From an uncultured Oscillospiraceae bacterium (GTDB taxonomy: Bacteria; Bacillota; Clostridia; Oscillospirales; Ruminococcaceae): a stretch of 64,000 bases of DNA. Of the stretch, positions 50,237-59,649 are shown piece after piece. The notes beneath the pieces were generated by a model, which worked only from the letters and a program-made list of their open reading frames with translations, was not told where the DNA came from and searched no databases. The position numbers and the translations under genes are program-made. How positions within the stretch are numbered: the first letter of the stretch is position 1; each line of letters starts with the position of its first letter. The DNA is taken from assembly GCA_910589145.1 (NCBI GenBank), contig CAJUSD010000005.1, positions 62,001 through 126,000 on the forward strand. The letters are read 5' to 3'.

Positions 50237-51028
50237 ATGAATTGTTTTCAAGAGTCCCGGCGCATTGTGATTAAAATTGGTAGTTCTACATTAACGCACA
50301 AGTCCGGCCATATCAATATCCGCCGTATGGAACAAATAGTCAAGGTTTTATCGGACATCCGCAATTCCGGCAAGGAACTTATTTTGGTATCCTCCGGTGC
50401 AATAGCGGTTGGAGTGGGTAAGCTCGGCCTACGGGAACGACCATCTGACACAGCCTCAAAGCAAGCCGCTGCTGCTGTGGGCCAATGCGAATTAATGTAT
50501 CTATATGACAAAATGTTTGCTGAATATAATCACAGCGTATCACAGGTACTTATGACACGGGATATTATCGAAAACGCTCACCGCAAACAAAACGCTATAA
50601 ATGCCTTTCGCCGGCTTATAGATTTTGGAACCATACCAATTGTAAATGAAAACGATACAGTTGCAATTGAAGAAATTGAATTTGGGGATAACGATACCCT
50701 GTCAGCGGTAGTGGCTAAGCTTACCGAGGCTGATGTATTGGTCATTATGTCTGATATTGACGGATTGTATTCGGGAAACCCCCGAACCGATTCAACAGCG
50801 CAGTTAATCCCAAGCGTAGAAGCCATTAATCAGGAAATTGAATCTATTGCAGAGGGAGCTGGCAGCTCAAGAGGGACTGGCGGAATGATAACCAAGATAC
50901 ATGCAGCGCAGATCGCCACAGAAGCAGGAATTGATATGGCAATTATCAACGGAGAACATCCAGAACAGCTTTACCGGCTTTTTGATGGTGAATCAGTAGG
51001 AACCCATTTTGTGGCACAACACCCATAA
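50237..51028 (+). CDS. proB: Glutamate 5-kinase, short form without PUA domain
   Basis: This 263-residue amino-acid kinase makes gamma-glutamyl phosphate for proline synthesis. The sequence has the family parts IVIKIGSSTLTHKSG, LVSSGAIAVGVGKLGL, VNENDTVAIEEIEFGDNDTLSAVVAKLTEADVLVIMSDIDGLY and GTGGMITKIHAAQIA. It ends at the kinase domain. The C-terminal PUA domain of the longer enzymes (about 365 residues) is absent, as in a number of Clostridia. This may alter feedback control by proline. A copy of the hairpin repeat separates it from proA. Confidence 0.95.
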   Translation: MNCFQESRRIVIKIGSSTLTHKSGHINIRRMEQIVKVLSDIRNSGKELILVSSGAIAVGVGKLGLRERPSDTASKQAAAAVGQCELMYLYDKMFAEYNHSVSQVLMTRDIIENAHRKQNAINAFRRLIDFGTIPIVNENDTVAIEEIEFGDNDTLSAVVAKLTEADVLVIMSDIDGLYSGNPRTDSTAQLIPSVEAINQEIESIAEGAGSSRGTGGMITKIHAAQIATEAGIDMAIINGEHPEQLYRLFDGESVGTHFVAQHP

Positions 51029-51046
51029 ACGAATACCACCTGCAGC

Positions 51047-51108
51047 AGATTAAAAAGGTTTGAAGGTCCAGGAGCCGCGCCCGCAAGCGCGAAACTCCCT
51101 GCACAAAC
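51047..51108 (-). repeat. GC-rich hairpin repeat, copy E
   Basis: In inverted orientation, the sequence reads GGGAGTTTCGCGCTTGCGGG then CGCGGCTCCTGGACC then TTCAAACCTTTTTAATCTGC. It combines the GC hairpin and the CTCC closing arm with the family tail. It lies inside the proB-proA gap. Confidence 0.7.
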
Positions 51109-51157
51109 CGAAAGGCAGATTTTCCAGGACTTTTGTTACATTTAAGGAGAGAACATT

Positions 51158-52405
51158 ATGACTCAATTACAGGAGATGGGGCAGCGTGCGCAAAGGGCAG
51201 CGCGTGTCCTCAATACAATTTCTACCTCGAAAAAGAATGAAGCGCTCAATGCCATAGCAGAGAACCTGATTCACTGTCAGTCGGAAATACTGGAAGCTAA
51301 CGCTAAAGATATGGAAGCGGCATGGGCTTCCGGTATGAGCGCCTCTTTGTTAGATCGTCTAAGCCTAACCCCCAAAAGATTAAATGCAATAGCCCAATCG
51401 GTACAGGAAGTAACAGCACTTCCCGACCCAGTTGGAAAAGTCATAGGAGGCGGAACCAATCCAAACGGTTTGCGAATTGAAAAGGTTTCGGTTCCTTTAG
51501 GAGTAGTGGGCATGATATTTGAAGCCCGCCCCAACGTAGTAGTAGATGCAGCCGTCCTTTGCCTAAAATCGTCCAATGCCAGTATTTTAAGGGGCGGTAA
51601 GGAAGCAATATGTACCAGTTCAGCATTAGAACAGGCAATGCGGAAAGCTTTGGAATCGGTCCAGCTTCCTGCAGACTGTATCCAGCTTGTAAAGGATACC
51701 TCCAGAAACTCTGCACTGGAAATGATGAAGCTTAACGGGTATATAGATGTATTAATTCCCAGAGGCGGAGCGGGATTAATCCGTTCAGTTGTAGAAAACG
51801 CTACTGTTCCAGTAATTGAAACCGGAACTGGAAACTGTCATGTCTATGTAGACAATTCCTGTGATATTGAAATGGCCTGCCAAATCGTGGACAATGCAAA
51901 AACTTCCCGCCCGTCTGTCTGCAATGCTATTGAAAATGTCCTGGTACATCGGGGGATTGCAAGCTCCTTCCTCCCGTTGATGAAAAAGGCGTTAGATGCA
52001 CGTCATGTGGAACTTCGCGGATGCCCGGAGACGGTTCGGATTTTAGGCGGCTGCGTAACAACAGCATCCGAGGAGGATTATGATACTGAATTTTTAGATT
52101 ACATTTTGGCTGTAAAGGTAGTCAATTCTTTAGAAGAGGCCATTCAGCATATCAATACCCATGGCACTCGCCACAGTGAGTGCATTGTTACCAGAGATTA
52201 TGCAAACAGCCGGAAATTTGTCTGTGAAGTAGATGCAGCGGCTGTATATGTAAATGCCTCTACACGTTTTACCGATGGAGGGGAATTTGGTTTAGGAGCT
52301 GAAATTGGAATTTCCACCCAGAAACTTCATGCCAGAGGCCCCATGGGTTTAAATGAGCTAACTTCTTATAAATATATTGTGGAAGGAAATGGACAAATTC
52401 GCTGA
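51158..52405 (+). CDS. proA: Gamma-glutamyl phosphate reductase
   Basis: This 415-residue enzyme of the aldehyde dehydrogenase fold reduces the ProB product with NADPH to glutamate semialdehyde, which cyclises on the way to proline. Recognisable parts are PLGVVGMIFEARPNVVVDAAVLCLKSSNASILRGGKEA, the catalytic Cys in TSRPSVCNAIENVLVH, and SECIVTRDYANSRKFVCEVDAAAVYVNASTRFTDGGEFGLGAEIGISTQKLHARGPMGL near the end. The length is normal. It pairs with proB upstream. Confidence 0.97.
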   Translation: MTQLQEMGQRAQRAARVLNTISTSKKNEALNAIAENLIHCQSEILEANAKDMEAAWASGMSASLLDRLSLTPKRLNAIAQSVQEVTALPDPVGKVIGGGTNPNGLRIEKVSVPLGVVGMIFEARPNVVVDAAVLCLKSSNASILRGGKEAICTSSALEQAMRKALESVQLPADCIQLVKDTSRNSALEMMKLNGYIDVLIPRGGAGLIRSVVENATVPVIETGTGNCHVYVDNSCDIEMACQIVDNAKTSRPSVCNAIENVLVHRGIASSFLPLMKKALDARHVELRGCPETVRILGGCVTTASEEDYDTEFLDYILAVKVVNSLEEAIQHINTHGTRHSECIVTRDYANSRKFVCEVDAAAVYVNASTRFTDGGEFGLGAEIGISTQKLHARGPMGLNELTSYKYIVEGNGQIR

Positions 52406-52451
52406 CCCGCTTATCCTCACCCTTTATTTTACGAAAGGAAGAATTATTTTC

Positions 52452-53180
52452 ATGGCAAAATCAAAAAAAGATATCCAAACAGCTGTCGTTGGGGGCATTG
52501 TCCTAATACTTGCTGCCATTGGAGCGTTTTTCCTAATTGTAACCTCTGTAAAGGCAATTCAAAACCTTATGAATAATTCCAGTCAAAAAGAAGAACTGGA
52601 AAATACGCTCCTTCCAGTTCTAATGTTTGATCCTGCTCCTTTTGATTCCCTTGAAACCGCTGATCCTATTATGCTGCTTCAATCCTCTATTTGGTCAGCG
52701 GTTTTGAGCGATACCAGCGGTAAGTATACCATCGAATTGGGACAGTCCCTTAACGTTTCTGAAACTGATGTGGACGCTGCTGCTGTTAAACTTTTCGGCC
52801 CGGATGTTAAACTGAACCATCAAACTTTTGGAGAACTGGATTTAAGCTACTACTATGACGAATCAGGACATGCTTACTATATCCCCCTTTATACTCAGGT
52901 CGGCGTTTACGTCCCTAGAATTGAAGATATTCAGAAAGAAGAAAATGATTCCTATACTCTTACTGTGGGGTATGTGTCTCCTGGCAACGGCGTTACCGTT
53001 TCATTGGATATTACTGGAAATGAACCGGATAAATATATGTTATATGATATAAAATATAATCGGGAAAAACAGTATTATTATATAACATCTATTCGCAACG
53101 CTGCACGCCAGGAGGGAATGGAATTCCATGATATAACGAATAATAGCAGCCAGCCACAGGCACCAGTATCAGGAGAATAA
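52452..53180 (+). CDS. Membrane-anchored protein of unknown function
   Basis: This 242-residue protein has a short basic N-terminus (MAKSKKDIQ), one membrane helix (about 11-32, TAVVGGIVLILAAIGAFFLIVTSV) and an extracytoplasmic domain rich in beta-like segments (SLNVSETDVDAAAVKLFGPDVKLNHQTFGELDLSYYYDESGHAYYIPL). I cannot name the family. The chosen ATG at 52452 follows GAAAGGAAG; the frame is open upstream into the end of proA but without a ribosome site. It is 4 bp from gluQ and may be co-transcribed with proA and gluQ. Confidence 0.75.
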   Translation: MAKSKKDIQTAVVGGIVLILAAIGAFFLIVTSVKAIQNLMNNSSQKEELENTLLPVLMFDPAPFDSLETADPIMLLQSSIWSAVLSDTSGKYTIELGQSLNVSETDVDAAAVKLFGPDVKLNHQTFGELDLSYYYDESGHAYYIPLYTQVGVYVPRIEDIQKEENDSYTLTVGYVSPGNGVTVSLDITGNEPDKYMLYDIKYNREKQYYYITSIRNAARQEGMEFHDITNNSSQPQAPVSGE

Positions 53181-53184
53181 CAAT

Positions 53185-54126
53185 ATGGAGACAGGGAGAT
53201 TTGCCCCTACTCCCAGTGGGCGGCTGCATCTGGGGAATATTTTCTGTGCCCTTCTTGCATGGGCTTCCGTAAAATCCCAGGGTGGAAGGATTCTTTTACG
53301 CATTGAGGATTTAGATCTTGAAAGAAGTCCGCGTGCCATTGCAGACCAGTTGGAATCTGACCTGCAATGGCTAGGGCTGACATTTGATGAAGGCGGGAGT
53401 TCCGGCGGCCCTCATCAGCCATATTACCAGAGCGAACGGTTTGAACTTTATGAAGGCATTTTTCATCAAGTTGCAAAAGCAGCGGAAATATATCCCTGCT
53501 TTTGCAGCCGGGCTTCCCTACATGCTGCATCCGCCCCGCATTTTTCTGATGGAAGAGTCCTTTATCCTGGAACTTGCTATGGTTTGCCGCCAGAAGCTGT
53601 CCAAGAAAGGAAAAAGCATCGTCTTCCAGCCTGCCGGGTCCATGTTCCAGATAAAACCATTTCTTTTACAGATGGTATTCAGGGAGATGTATCGGCTTAT
53701 CTTCCTAGGGACTGTGGGGACTTTGTCATTCGCCGGGCTGATGGAATTTTTGCCTATCAGTTGGCTGTTGTAGTGGATGATGGACTTATGGGGGTAAACC
53801 AGGTGGTGAGGGGAAGGGATTTATTGGAATCTACTCCCATTCAGATTTGGCTTTTTGAAACTTTGGGGGTTCCTGTGCCGGAGTTTTACCATATTCCATT
53901 GCTTCTTGATCCTAAGGGAAATCGCCTTTCTAAGCGGGATGCTGCCCTGGATTTGTCTGCTTTGCGGGGACGGTTTTTGCCAGAAGATATTATTGGATTG
54001 CTTGCGTTTTTAGCTGGACAGATCCCAAAATGGGAGAAAATTACATTGACGGAACTTGCGGGAATGTTCCAGTGGGAAAAAGTACCAAAAGATGACGTTT
54101 TTCTTCCTGAATCTATCTATGGCTAG
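53185..54126 (+). CDS. gluQ: Glutamyl-Q tRNA(Asp) synthetase
   Basis: This 313-residue protein is a truncated glutamyl-tRNA synthetase without the anticodon-binding domain. It has GRFAPTPSGRLHLGN (HIGH-type motif), a zinc-site candidate PCFCSRASL...YPGTCYG, IQGDVSAYLPRDCGDFVIRRADGIFAYQLAVVVDD, and RLSKRD in place of KMSKS. GluQRS attaches glutamate to the queuosine base of tRNA(Asp). It follows an unknown membrane protein with 4 bp spacing. The short length separates it from the ordinary gltX. Confidence 0.9.
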   Translation: METGRFAPTPSGRLHLGNIFCALLAWASVKSQGGRILLRIEDLDLERSPRAIADQLESDLQWLGLTFDEGGSSGGPHQPYYQSERFELYEGIFHQVAKAAEIYPCFCSRASLHAASAPHFSDGRVLYPGTCYGLPPEAVQERKKHRLPACRVHVPDKTISFTDGIQGDVSAYLPRDCGDFVIRRADGIFAYQLAVVVDDGLMGVNQVVRGRDLLESTPIQIWLFETLGVPVPEFYHIPLLLDPKGNRLSKRDAALDLSALRGRFLPEDIIGLLAFLAGQIPKWEKITLTELAGMFQWEKVPKDDVFLPESIYG

Positions 54127-54213
54127 GAAAATATACAGCAGTCAAAGGCAAATGAAAAAGGGTTGGTTGAGAGCGGCTGCATTACACTCTTAAAAACGGA
54201 AAGGAGTTCTTCC

Positions 54214-55911
54214 ATGTCAAACCAAATAAATCCGCATCTAACTACTACAGATCTGCACGCCGCGCAGACAGATATTCATTTTACAAACAAAAGCACCGTC
54301 AAATTTTCCGGCGGCGACCAGGGCAACGGTACCTATCAAAATTTAATCCTGTTTTCTGATTATTCCGATCCCGATGTAATCCGCGTTGGGGACACCTTTT
54401 ATATGGTTACTTCAACATTCCACCTAAATCCAGGGATTACCATTTTAGAATCTAAAGATTTAGTAAACTGGTCCTTTGTAGGCCACGCCATAGACGATAT
54501 TGGAAAGCTTTCTGAATGTTTTTCCTTTCATTCCATGAGTGGTTATTCATGTGGCGTCTGGGCGCCGTCTATCCGCTATTACGACGGAATGTTTTACATC
54601 CATGTAGGCGGGCCTAAAATCGGTCTGATTGTCTGCAAAGCCAAAGATATCCGCGGACCCTGGAAAGTCAAGCGCATGAAATTTCAAAAACCTTGGATGG
54701 GTACGAAACTAATTGACTGCTGCCCTTTATGGGATGATGGAAAAGCTTATTTTGCAGCAGCGGAACCTAACAAGTCTGCTGATAGAAAGTGGTATGACTA
54801 CCATATATATTTGTTTGAAATGTCTCCTGATGGGGAAACACTGCTGGACAATGGGGTTGTTATCCATGGAGGATTTACTACCGAAGCGGTCAAACTTTAC
54901 AAATATAATGGCTACTATTATATTTTCTATTCTGAAAATGCAGCGGATGAAAACAGAGTGCGGACGCAATTCGCTGCCCGTTCTAAAAATATATACGGAC
55001 CTTATGAGCGCCGCAAGCTAATCCACACCCATGGAGGAATTGACAAAAGCCCCAATCAGGGCGGGTTGGTAGAATCCCCTGACGGAAGCTGGTGGTTCCT
55101 TTGCCATAGGGAAGATGATGTTCCCCATTCTGCAGTTGGCCGCCATCTAATGCTTTTGCCTGTATCCTGGGAAAATGGTTGGCCAATTATTGGGATTGAC
55201 CAGGATGGGGACGGCGTTGGCGAAATGGTGTGGGAATATAAAAAGCCTGTCCAGGGTTGCGGCCCCTCCCTTCCAGCCTCCAGCGACGATTTCGACAGTA
55301 CAATACTGGGGGCGCAATGGCAGTGGAACCAGCAAGACCGAAAAGACAAATGGTCTTTAACCGCGCGTCCAGGTTTTTTGCGGCTTACTGCCTGTAAACC
55401 GATATCCCCCGGCGGATTCTACCGCGCTCCCAATACTTTGACACAGCGCCTTATGGGCCAAACAAGCAGGGCGACCATAAAACTTGACGTTACAGGTATG
55501 GAAAACGGACAATATGCAGGTATCTGCCTGCTCTCAAAACCCTCACTGCTGTTGGGAGTTTATTTTGAAAACGGCTGCAAAAGAATCCGCTATCAATATA
55601 CCTATTGGGAAGCCCTCCATGATCCAGAGTCTAAAGCATATGAGGACAATTTCTTTTGCGAGGATATTTGCGGATTTACGGGGGATATTGTTTACCTATG
55701 CATGGAACATGACGGGAATAAGGCTCAGCTTTCCTTTAGTACAGATGGGGAAACGTTTATTGCAGCGGATACTCCGAAGCAGTTCGCCTTCTTTGCCTGG
55801 CGCGGAGGCCGTGTTGGGATGTTTTCCTATAATGAATTCCAGGATGGCGGGAATGCGGATTTTGACTGGTTGCATTATCAAATAGATGCTGATATTGTAT
55901 TGACTGAGTAA
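54214..55911 (+). CDS. GH43 family glycosidase (beta-xylosidase/arabinofuranosidase type)
   Basis: This 565-residue cytosolic enzyme has an N-terminal five-bladed GH43 propeller (about 40-340). The catalytic base Asp is in YSDPDVIRVGDTFYMVTSTFHLNPGI, the pKa-modulating Asp in LIDCCPLWDDG and the acid Glu in TTEAVKLYKYNGYYYIFYSE. A C-terminal concanavalin-like sheet domain follows (about 365-565, DDFDSTILGAQWQWNQ...GRVGMFSYNEF), the usual beta-xylosidase arrangement. There is no signal peptide, so it would act on imported xylo- or arabino-oligosaccharides. ATG 54214 follows AAAGGAG. With the alpha-xylosidase at 60174 it suggests hemicellulose or xyloglucan use. Confidence 0.9.
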   Translation: MSNQINPHLTTTDLHAAQTDIHFTNKSTVKFSGGDQGNGTYQNLILFSDYSDPDVIRVGDTFYMVTSTFHLNPGITILESKDLVNWSFVGHAIDDIGKLSECFSFHSMSGYSCGVWAPSIRYYDGMFYIHVGGPKIGLIVCKAKDIRGPWKVKRMKFQKPWMGTKLIDCCPLWDDGKAYFAAAEPNKSADRKWYDYHIYLFEMSPDGETLLDNGVVIHGGFTTEAVKLYKYNGYYYIFYSENAADENRVRTQFAARSKNIYGPYERRKLIHTHGGIDKSPNQGGLVESPDGSWWFLCHREDDVPHSAVGRHLMLLPVSWENGWPIIGIDQDGDGVGEMVWEYKKPVQGCGPSLPASSDDFDSTILGAQWQWNQQDRKDKWSLTARPGFLRLTACKPISPGGFYRAPNTLTQRLMGQTSRATIKLDVTGMENGQYAGICLLSKPSLLLGVYFENGCKRIRYQYTYWEALHDPESKAYEDNFFCEDICGFTGDIVYLCMEHDGNKAQLSFSTDGETFIAADTPKQFAFFAWRGGRVGMFSYNEFQDGGNADFDWLHYQIDADIVLTE

Positions 55912-55926
55912 TATAAAAGCAAGCAT

Positions 55927-55967
55927 AAGGGTACATTTTCCAGTTGTTATCTGGAAAATGTACCCTT
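55927..55967 (+). terminator. Perfect 17-bp hairpin after the GH43 gene
   Basis: AAGGGTACATTTTCCAG (55927-55943) pairs fully with CTGGAAAATGTACCCTT (55951-55967) around a TTGTTAT loop, 16 bp after the stop. The U-tract is weak. Confidence 0.65.
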
Positions 55968-56067
55968 ACTCTCCACGGAAATCAAATTTCAGAATCATTG
56001 TAAAAAAGAAACAGAAAACCCTCGGCGCGGGCACAAAGCCAAGACAGTCGCAAACAAAACCCGTATG

Positions 56068-56155
56068 AAAAGCTTTGGCCGCTTTCCCGAAAGTGGCGGG
56101 GGTCCAGGGGGCAGGGCCACCGGTCGCGCCCGCAGGCGCGAAATCTCCTAACCCT
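56068..56155 (-). repeat. GC-rich hairpin repeat, copy F
   Basis: In inverted orientation, GAGATTTCGCGCCTGCGGG then CGCGACCGGTGGCCCTGCC then CCCTGGACCCCCGCCAC. The GC hairpin and the CTGGACCC motif are kept, with GTGGC/GCCAC as the alternate stem. The tail is replaced by CTTTCGGGAAAGCGGCC. No gene lies in the gap 55912-56228. Confidence 0.6.
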
Positions 56156-56228
56156 ATGCGGACAACCAACGGTTGCTGAGATGGCATCCCTAAAACAAAA
56201 AAGCATAAACCTAAAAAGGAGGCTGCCT

Positions 56229-57380
56229 ATGCTGCCTATATCACCACATCAAAAGCCAGGACTTTACATACATGTACCATTCTGTTCCACAAAATGCCCA
56301 TATTGTGACTTTTACTCTGTTGTCTCCAATAGGGATAAAATGGAGGAATATGTCACTCAAACCTGTCTCCTGCTGCGCAGTCTTCCCAAAGAGTTTCCAG
56401 GATTCCATCCAGATACCCTGTACCTAGGCGGAGGAACACCTTCAATCCTGGGAGAACAGAGGCTTCTTAAACTTCTGAACACAGCAGTATCTGTTTTCAG
56501 CATCCCAGCTAATGGGGAAATTACCTTGGAAGCAAACCCCGGCACGGTAAACCCTTCTATGTTGAATTCTCTCCGTCAGGGAGGATTCAACCGAATATCT
56601 TTTGGTGTCCAATCGGCAGACCCTAATGAACTTGCCTTTTTAGGACGAAAACATTCTGTTGGGGAAAGCCTTCAGGCTATTCAATGGGCATGTCGCGCAG
56701 GGTTTCCACATATTTCTCTGGATCTTATGTTGGGGCTTGCCAATCAGACGGAAGCATCCCTTTCCCGTTCTCTGGACTTTTGCTCCTCTACACCTGCTGA
56801 CCATCTGTCCGTCTATTTGCTGAAGATAGAACCTAATACAGTTTTTGAGCGCCGGCATATACAGGACATTTGTCCTGACGAAGACGAACAGGCCAACCTT
56901 TATCTTGGCGCAGTAGAGGGATTGGAAAAACGGGGATTCCAGCAATATGAAATTTCAAATTTTGCAAGGAATGGGCAATACGCTGTTCATAATCTGAAAT
57001 ACTGGCATGGAATAGAATATCTTGGCGTTGGACCTGGGGCACATTCTTTTTGGAATGGGAGAAGACTTTCTGTTCCACGGGATTTAAAGGGATATCTTTC
57101 CGCCTCCAGCCTGTCCGAAATAATGAAAGACGAGGGGGAGGGCGGAAGTTTAGAAGAATATCTGATGCTCCGGTTACGCCTGACAGAAGGGATTCAGGCG
57201 GCAGACTTAAAGCTTCGGTTTCCTTCCTCTGAATGTTGGGAAGTATTATGCAGAAAGGCTCTGCCTTTTCAAAAAGCAGGGTTTTTAAAGATTTCCCCGG
57301 ATTCTGACACTGGTTTTATTGCTTTTACTCCAAAAGGGTTTTTGGTTTCCAATCAACTTATTGTGGGGATTTTGCCGTGA
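56229..57380 (+). CDS. hemW: HemW-like radical SAM protein (coproporphyrinogen III oxidase family)
   Basis: This 383-residue radical SAM protein has the cluster motif in YIHVPFCSTKCPYCDFYSVV (CxxxCxxC) and the SAM-binding region TLYLGGGTPSIL. The HemN/HemW parts GFNRISFGVQSADPNELAFLGRKHS, YEISNFARNGQYAVHNLKYWHG and YLGVGPGAHSF are also present. HemW-type proteins lack the HemN N-terminal extension and act as heme chaperones rather than as oxidases; this protein is of that short kind. ATG 56229 has AAGGAGG upstream. It is not next to heme synthesis genes. Confidence 0.88.
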   Translation: MLPISPHQKPGLYIHVPFCSTKCPYCDFYSVVSNRDKMEEYVTQTCLLLRSLPKEFPGFHPDTLYLGGGTPSILGEQRLLKLLNTAVSVFSIPANGEITLEANPGTVNPSMLNSLRQGGFNRISFGVQSADPNELAFLGRKHSVGESLQAIQWACRAGFPHISLDLMLGLANQTEASLSRSLDFCSSTPADHLSVYLLKIEPNTVFERRHIQDICPDEDEQANLYLGAVEGLEKRGFQQYEISNFARNGQYAVHNLKYWHGIEYLGVGPGAHSFWNGRRLSVPRDLKGYLSASSLSEIMKDEGEGGSLEEYLMLRLRLTEGIQAADLKLRFPSSECWEVLCRKALPFQKAGFLKISPDSDTGFIAFTPKGFLVSNQLIVGILP

Positions 57381-57595
57381 AAATACGGGCGGGCGGAAAC
57401 GGTTTGCAAATTGGCTTTATTGAGCACATACTAATTCATGTGAGTTCGGTAAAAAATTTTTTGCTTATCTTCTTAGGGACGCCACCATTGGAAACGTTCA
57501 GTTTACTGGATGGCTGAAAGTGGTACTCACTCCAGGCTGTACCCGCAGATTTGCTTTATCGAATTCACATTATATTTAAAACTTTAAATTTCCTC
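57381..57595 (+). other. Intergenic stretch before the ilvB leader, no gene
   Basis: I see no credible reading frame. Two imperfect direct repeats (GCAAATTGGCTTTATTGAGC near 57407 and GCAGATTTGCTTTATCGAAT near 57546) flank about 120 bp, possibly a remnant of a small repeat element. Confidence 0.35.
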
Positions 57596-57625
57596 TTGAC
57601 AAAATGGCTCCAAATACGATATTCT
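57596..57625 (+). promoter_or_regulatory. Promoter of ilvBN
   Basis: A perfect TTGACA (57596-57601) is followed at 18 bp by TATTCT (57620-57625), directly upstream of the T-box leader. Confidence 0.75.
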
Positions 57626-57639
57626 GTATTATATCAAAT

Positions 57640-57904
57640 GTGTTAATGAGGATCTGACATTAGCCGCACCCTTCACAGAGAGCCCGCCATATGGTGAAAG
57701 GCGGCAGGAAAGCTATTGCCGTATCCCCTCGGAGCAGTCAAGCTGAACAGGAAACTCAGTAAGCGAGAACGGAATTCCACCGTTAAAGGGAAACGTGTTG
57801 TTAGACGCGTAAGGGGTTGTCAGCATAAGCTGGCAGCAAACAGAGTGGTATCGCGGGAACGATTATAGTCTCCGTCTCTGAAGAAGGGACGGAGGCTTTT
57901 TATT
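57640..57904 (+). promoter_or_regulatory. T-box leader controlling ilvBN
   Basis: This is a tRNA-sensing leader. Stem I has the AGAGAG motif followed by a GCCCGCC/GGCGGC arm with the GGTGAAA apical loop (about 57675-57705). The T-box sequence AGAGTGGTATCGCGGG lies at 57842-57857. A terminator follows, GTCTCCGTCTC (57868-57878) / GGGACGGAGGC (57886-57896) with TTTTTATT. The basal helix GAGG (57648-57651) / CCTC (57727-57730) puts ATC (57723-57725) at the specifier position, so uncharged tRNA-Ile would switch the operon on. The family call is firm; the specifier reading is an inference. Confidence 0.85.
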
Positions 57905-57947
57905 ATGCCGCAGCTAGAAAAATAAAAGAAACAGGAGGTAAAGAGGT

Positions 57948-59648
57948 ATGCGTTTAACAGGAGCGCAGATTATCTGTGAATGTTTATTGGAACAAGGGGT
58001 AGATACTGTATTTGGCTATCCAGGAGGGCAGGTATTAAATATTTATGATGCTCTGTATGATTATACCCAGGCGGGAAGGATCAAACATATTTTGACAGCC
58101 CACGAACAGGGGGCAGCGCATGCAGCGGACGGCTATGCCCGCGCAAGTGGAAAAACGGGGGTATGTATCGCCACATCTGGCCCTGGGGCAACAAATCTGG
58201 TGACAGGAATCGCAACTGCATATATGGACTCTGTACCATTAGTAGCAATTACGGGAAATGTTCCTTGCAGCCTGTTAGGACTTGACAGCTTTCAGGAGGT
58301 GGATATTACCGGCGTCACTATCCCTGTCACCAAGCATAATTTTCTGGTAAAACGGATTGAAGACCTGGCAAAGATGCTTCGCGAGGCGTTTTACATTGCT
58401 AACAGCGGAAGAAAAGGGCCCGTCCTGGTAGATATCCCTAAAGACGTTACAGCAGCAATGTATGAATATAAGCCCTGCCCGCCTAAAGATTTTTCCATGA
58501 AAACACACATGGAGGAGGAAGACATCAACCAGGTATTGTATATGCTTCAGACAAGCAAGCGGCCGTTTCTGTATGCAGGAGGCGGGATCATTTCCAGCGG
58601 GGCGGAACAACAGCTTGCAGAATTTGCAGAAAAGCTGGACGCGCCTGTTTCCTGCAGTTTAATGTGCCAAGGCGGTTTCGATCAACGGCATCCGCGCTAT
58701 ATGGGAATGCTGGGGATGCATGGAACCAAAGCCTCCTCCCTTGCTATTAAGGAATGCGATTTGTTTATTGCAGTTGGGAGCCGTTTTTCTGACCGGGTGC
58801 TTTGCAATGCAGGGAATTTTGCAAAGGGCAAACAGATTATTCATATTGATATTGACCCCGCCGAGTTTAATAAGAATATCCATATTACCAGAAAAATCCG
58901 TGGGGATGCCAAACAAATACTTGAAATTCTCTGTCAAAAGATGGAGCGCCAATCCCATGGGGAATGGATGAAGAATATTGCACAATGGAAAGAGAACTAT
59001 CCCCTGATTCAGACAGCATCAGACCCCAGCCTAGCCACACCCAAGGAAATTCTGGAAACACTCAACCGTTTGACTGATTCCAATGCTACAATTGTTACAG
59101 AAGTAGGGCAGCATCAGATGTGGGCAGCACAATATTATACTTTCTGCCATGGAAGGCAGTTTATCAGCTCTGGCGGGCTGGGAACAATGGGATTTGGTTT
59201 AGGCGCGGCTATGGGTGCAAAAATGGCCTGTCCAGATCATACCGTTGTAAATGTTGCCGGCGATGGAAGTTTCCATATGAATTTAAATGAACTTTCTACT
59301 GCCGCCAAGCATAATATCCCTATTATTGAAATGGTATTTAATAATGAAGTGCTGGGAATGGTTCGTCAATGGCAGAAGCTTTTTTATGCCCGCCGTTTTT
59401 CCCAAACGACATTGGAAAAAACAACAGATTATTTAAAGCTTGCGGAAGCTTTTGGCATCAAAGGTTATCGGATCGCTTCCCGAAGCGATATTGAGCCTGT
59501 TTTAAAAGAAGCTCTGCGCCAGCAGGTTCCCGTATTGGTAGAATGTATCATAGATCGTGATTTGAATGTTCTTCCTATGGTGCCGGCTGGAAACTCTGTT
59601 GAAGAACCGCTCCTTTCCATAGATGATGAAGCCATGGAGGTAAAATAA
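57948..59648 (+). CDS. ilvB: Acetolactate synthase large (catalytic) subunit
   Basis: This 566-residue ThDP enzyme makes acetolactate or acetohydroxybutyrate for valine, leucine and isoleucine. It has the three domains of the family. The N-terminal one carries the catalytic Glu (YDYTQAGRIKHILTAHEQGAAHAADGYARASGKTG), the middle one GRKGPVLVDIPKDV, and the C-terminal one the ThDP/Mg2+ motif NVAGDGSFHMNLNELSTAAKHNIPIIEMVFNNEVLGMV. FAD-contacting parts typical of biosynthetic enzymes are present. It is controlled by the T-box leader and followed after 1 bp by ilvN. Confidence 0.97.
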   Translation: MRLTGAQIICECLLEQGVDTVFGYPGGQVLNIYDALYDYTQAGRIKHILTAHEQGAAHAADGYARASGKTGVCIATSGPGATNLVTGIATAYMDSVPLVAITGNVPCSLLGLDSFQEVDITGVTIPVTKHNFLVKRIEDLAKMLREAFYIANSGRKGPVLVDIPKDVTAAMYEYKPCPPKDFSMKTHMEEEDINQVLYMLQTSKRPFLYAGGGIISSGAEQQLAEFAEKLDAPVSCSLMCQGGFDQRHPRYMGMLGMHGTKASSLAIKECDLFIAVGSRFSDRVLCNAGNFAKGKQIIHIDIDPAEFNKNIHITRKIRGDAKQILEILCQKMERQSHGEWMKNIAQWKENYPLIQTASDPSLATPKEILETLNRLTDSNATIVTEVGQHQMWAAQYYTFCHGRQFISSGGLGTMGFGLGAAMGAKMACPDHTVVNVAGDGSFHMNLNELSTAAKHNIPIIEMVFNNEVLGMVRQWQKLFYARRFSQTTLEKTTDYLKLAEAFGIKGYRIASRSDIEPVLKEALRQQVPVLVECIIDRDLNVLPMVPAGNSVEEPLLSIDDEAMEVK

Positions 59649-59649
59649 T

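Noticed and set aside
57400..57570. Imperfect direct repeats as a possible attachment site
   Set aside because: The repeats are short and mismatched and no integrase or tRNA is nearby.
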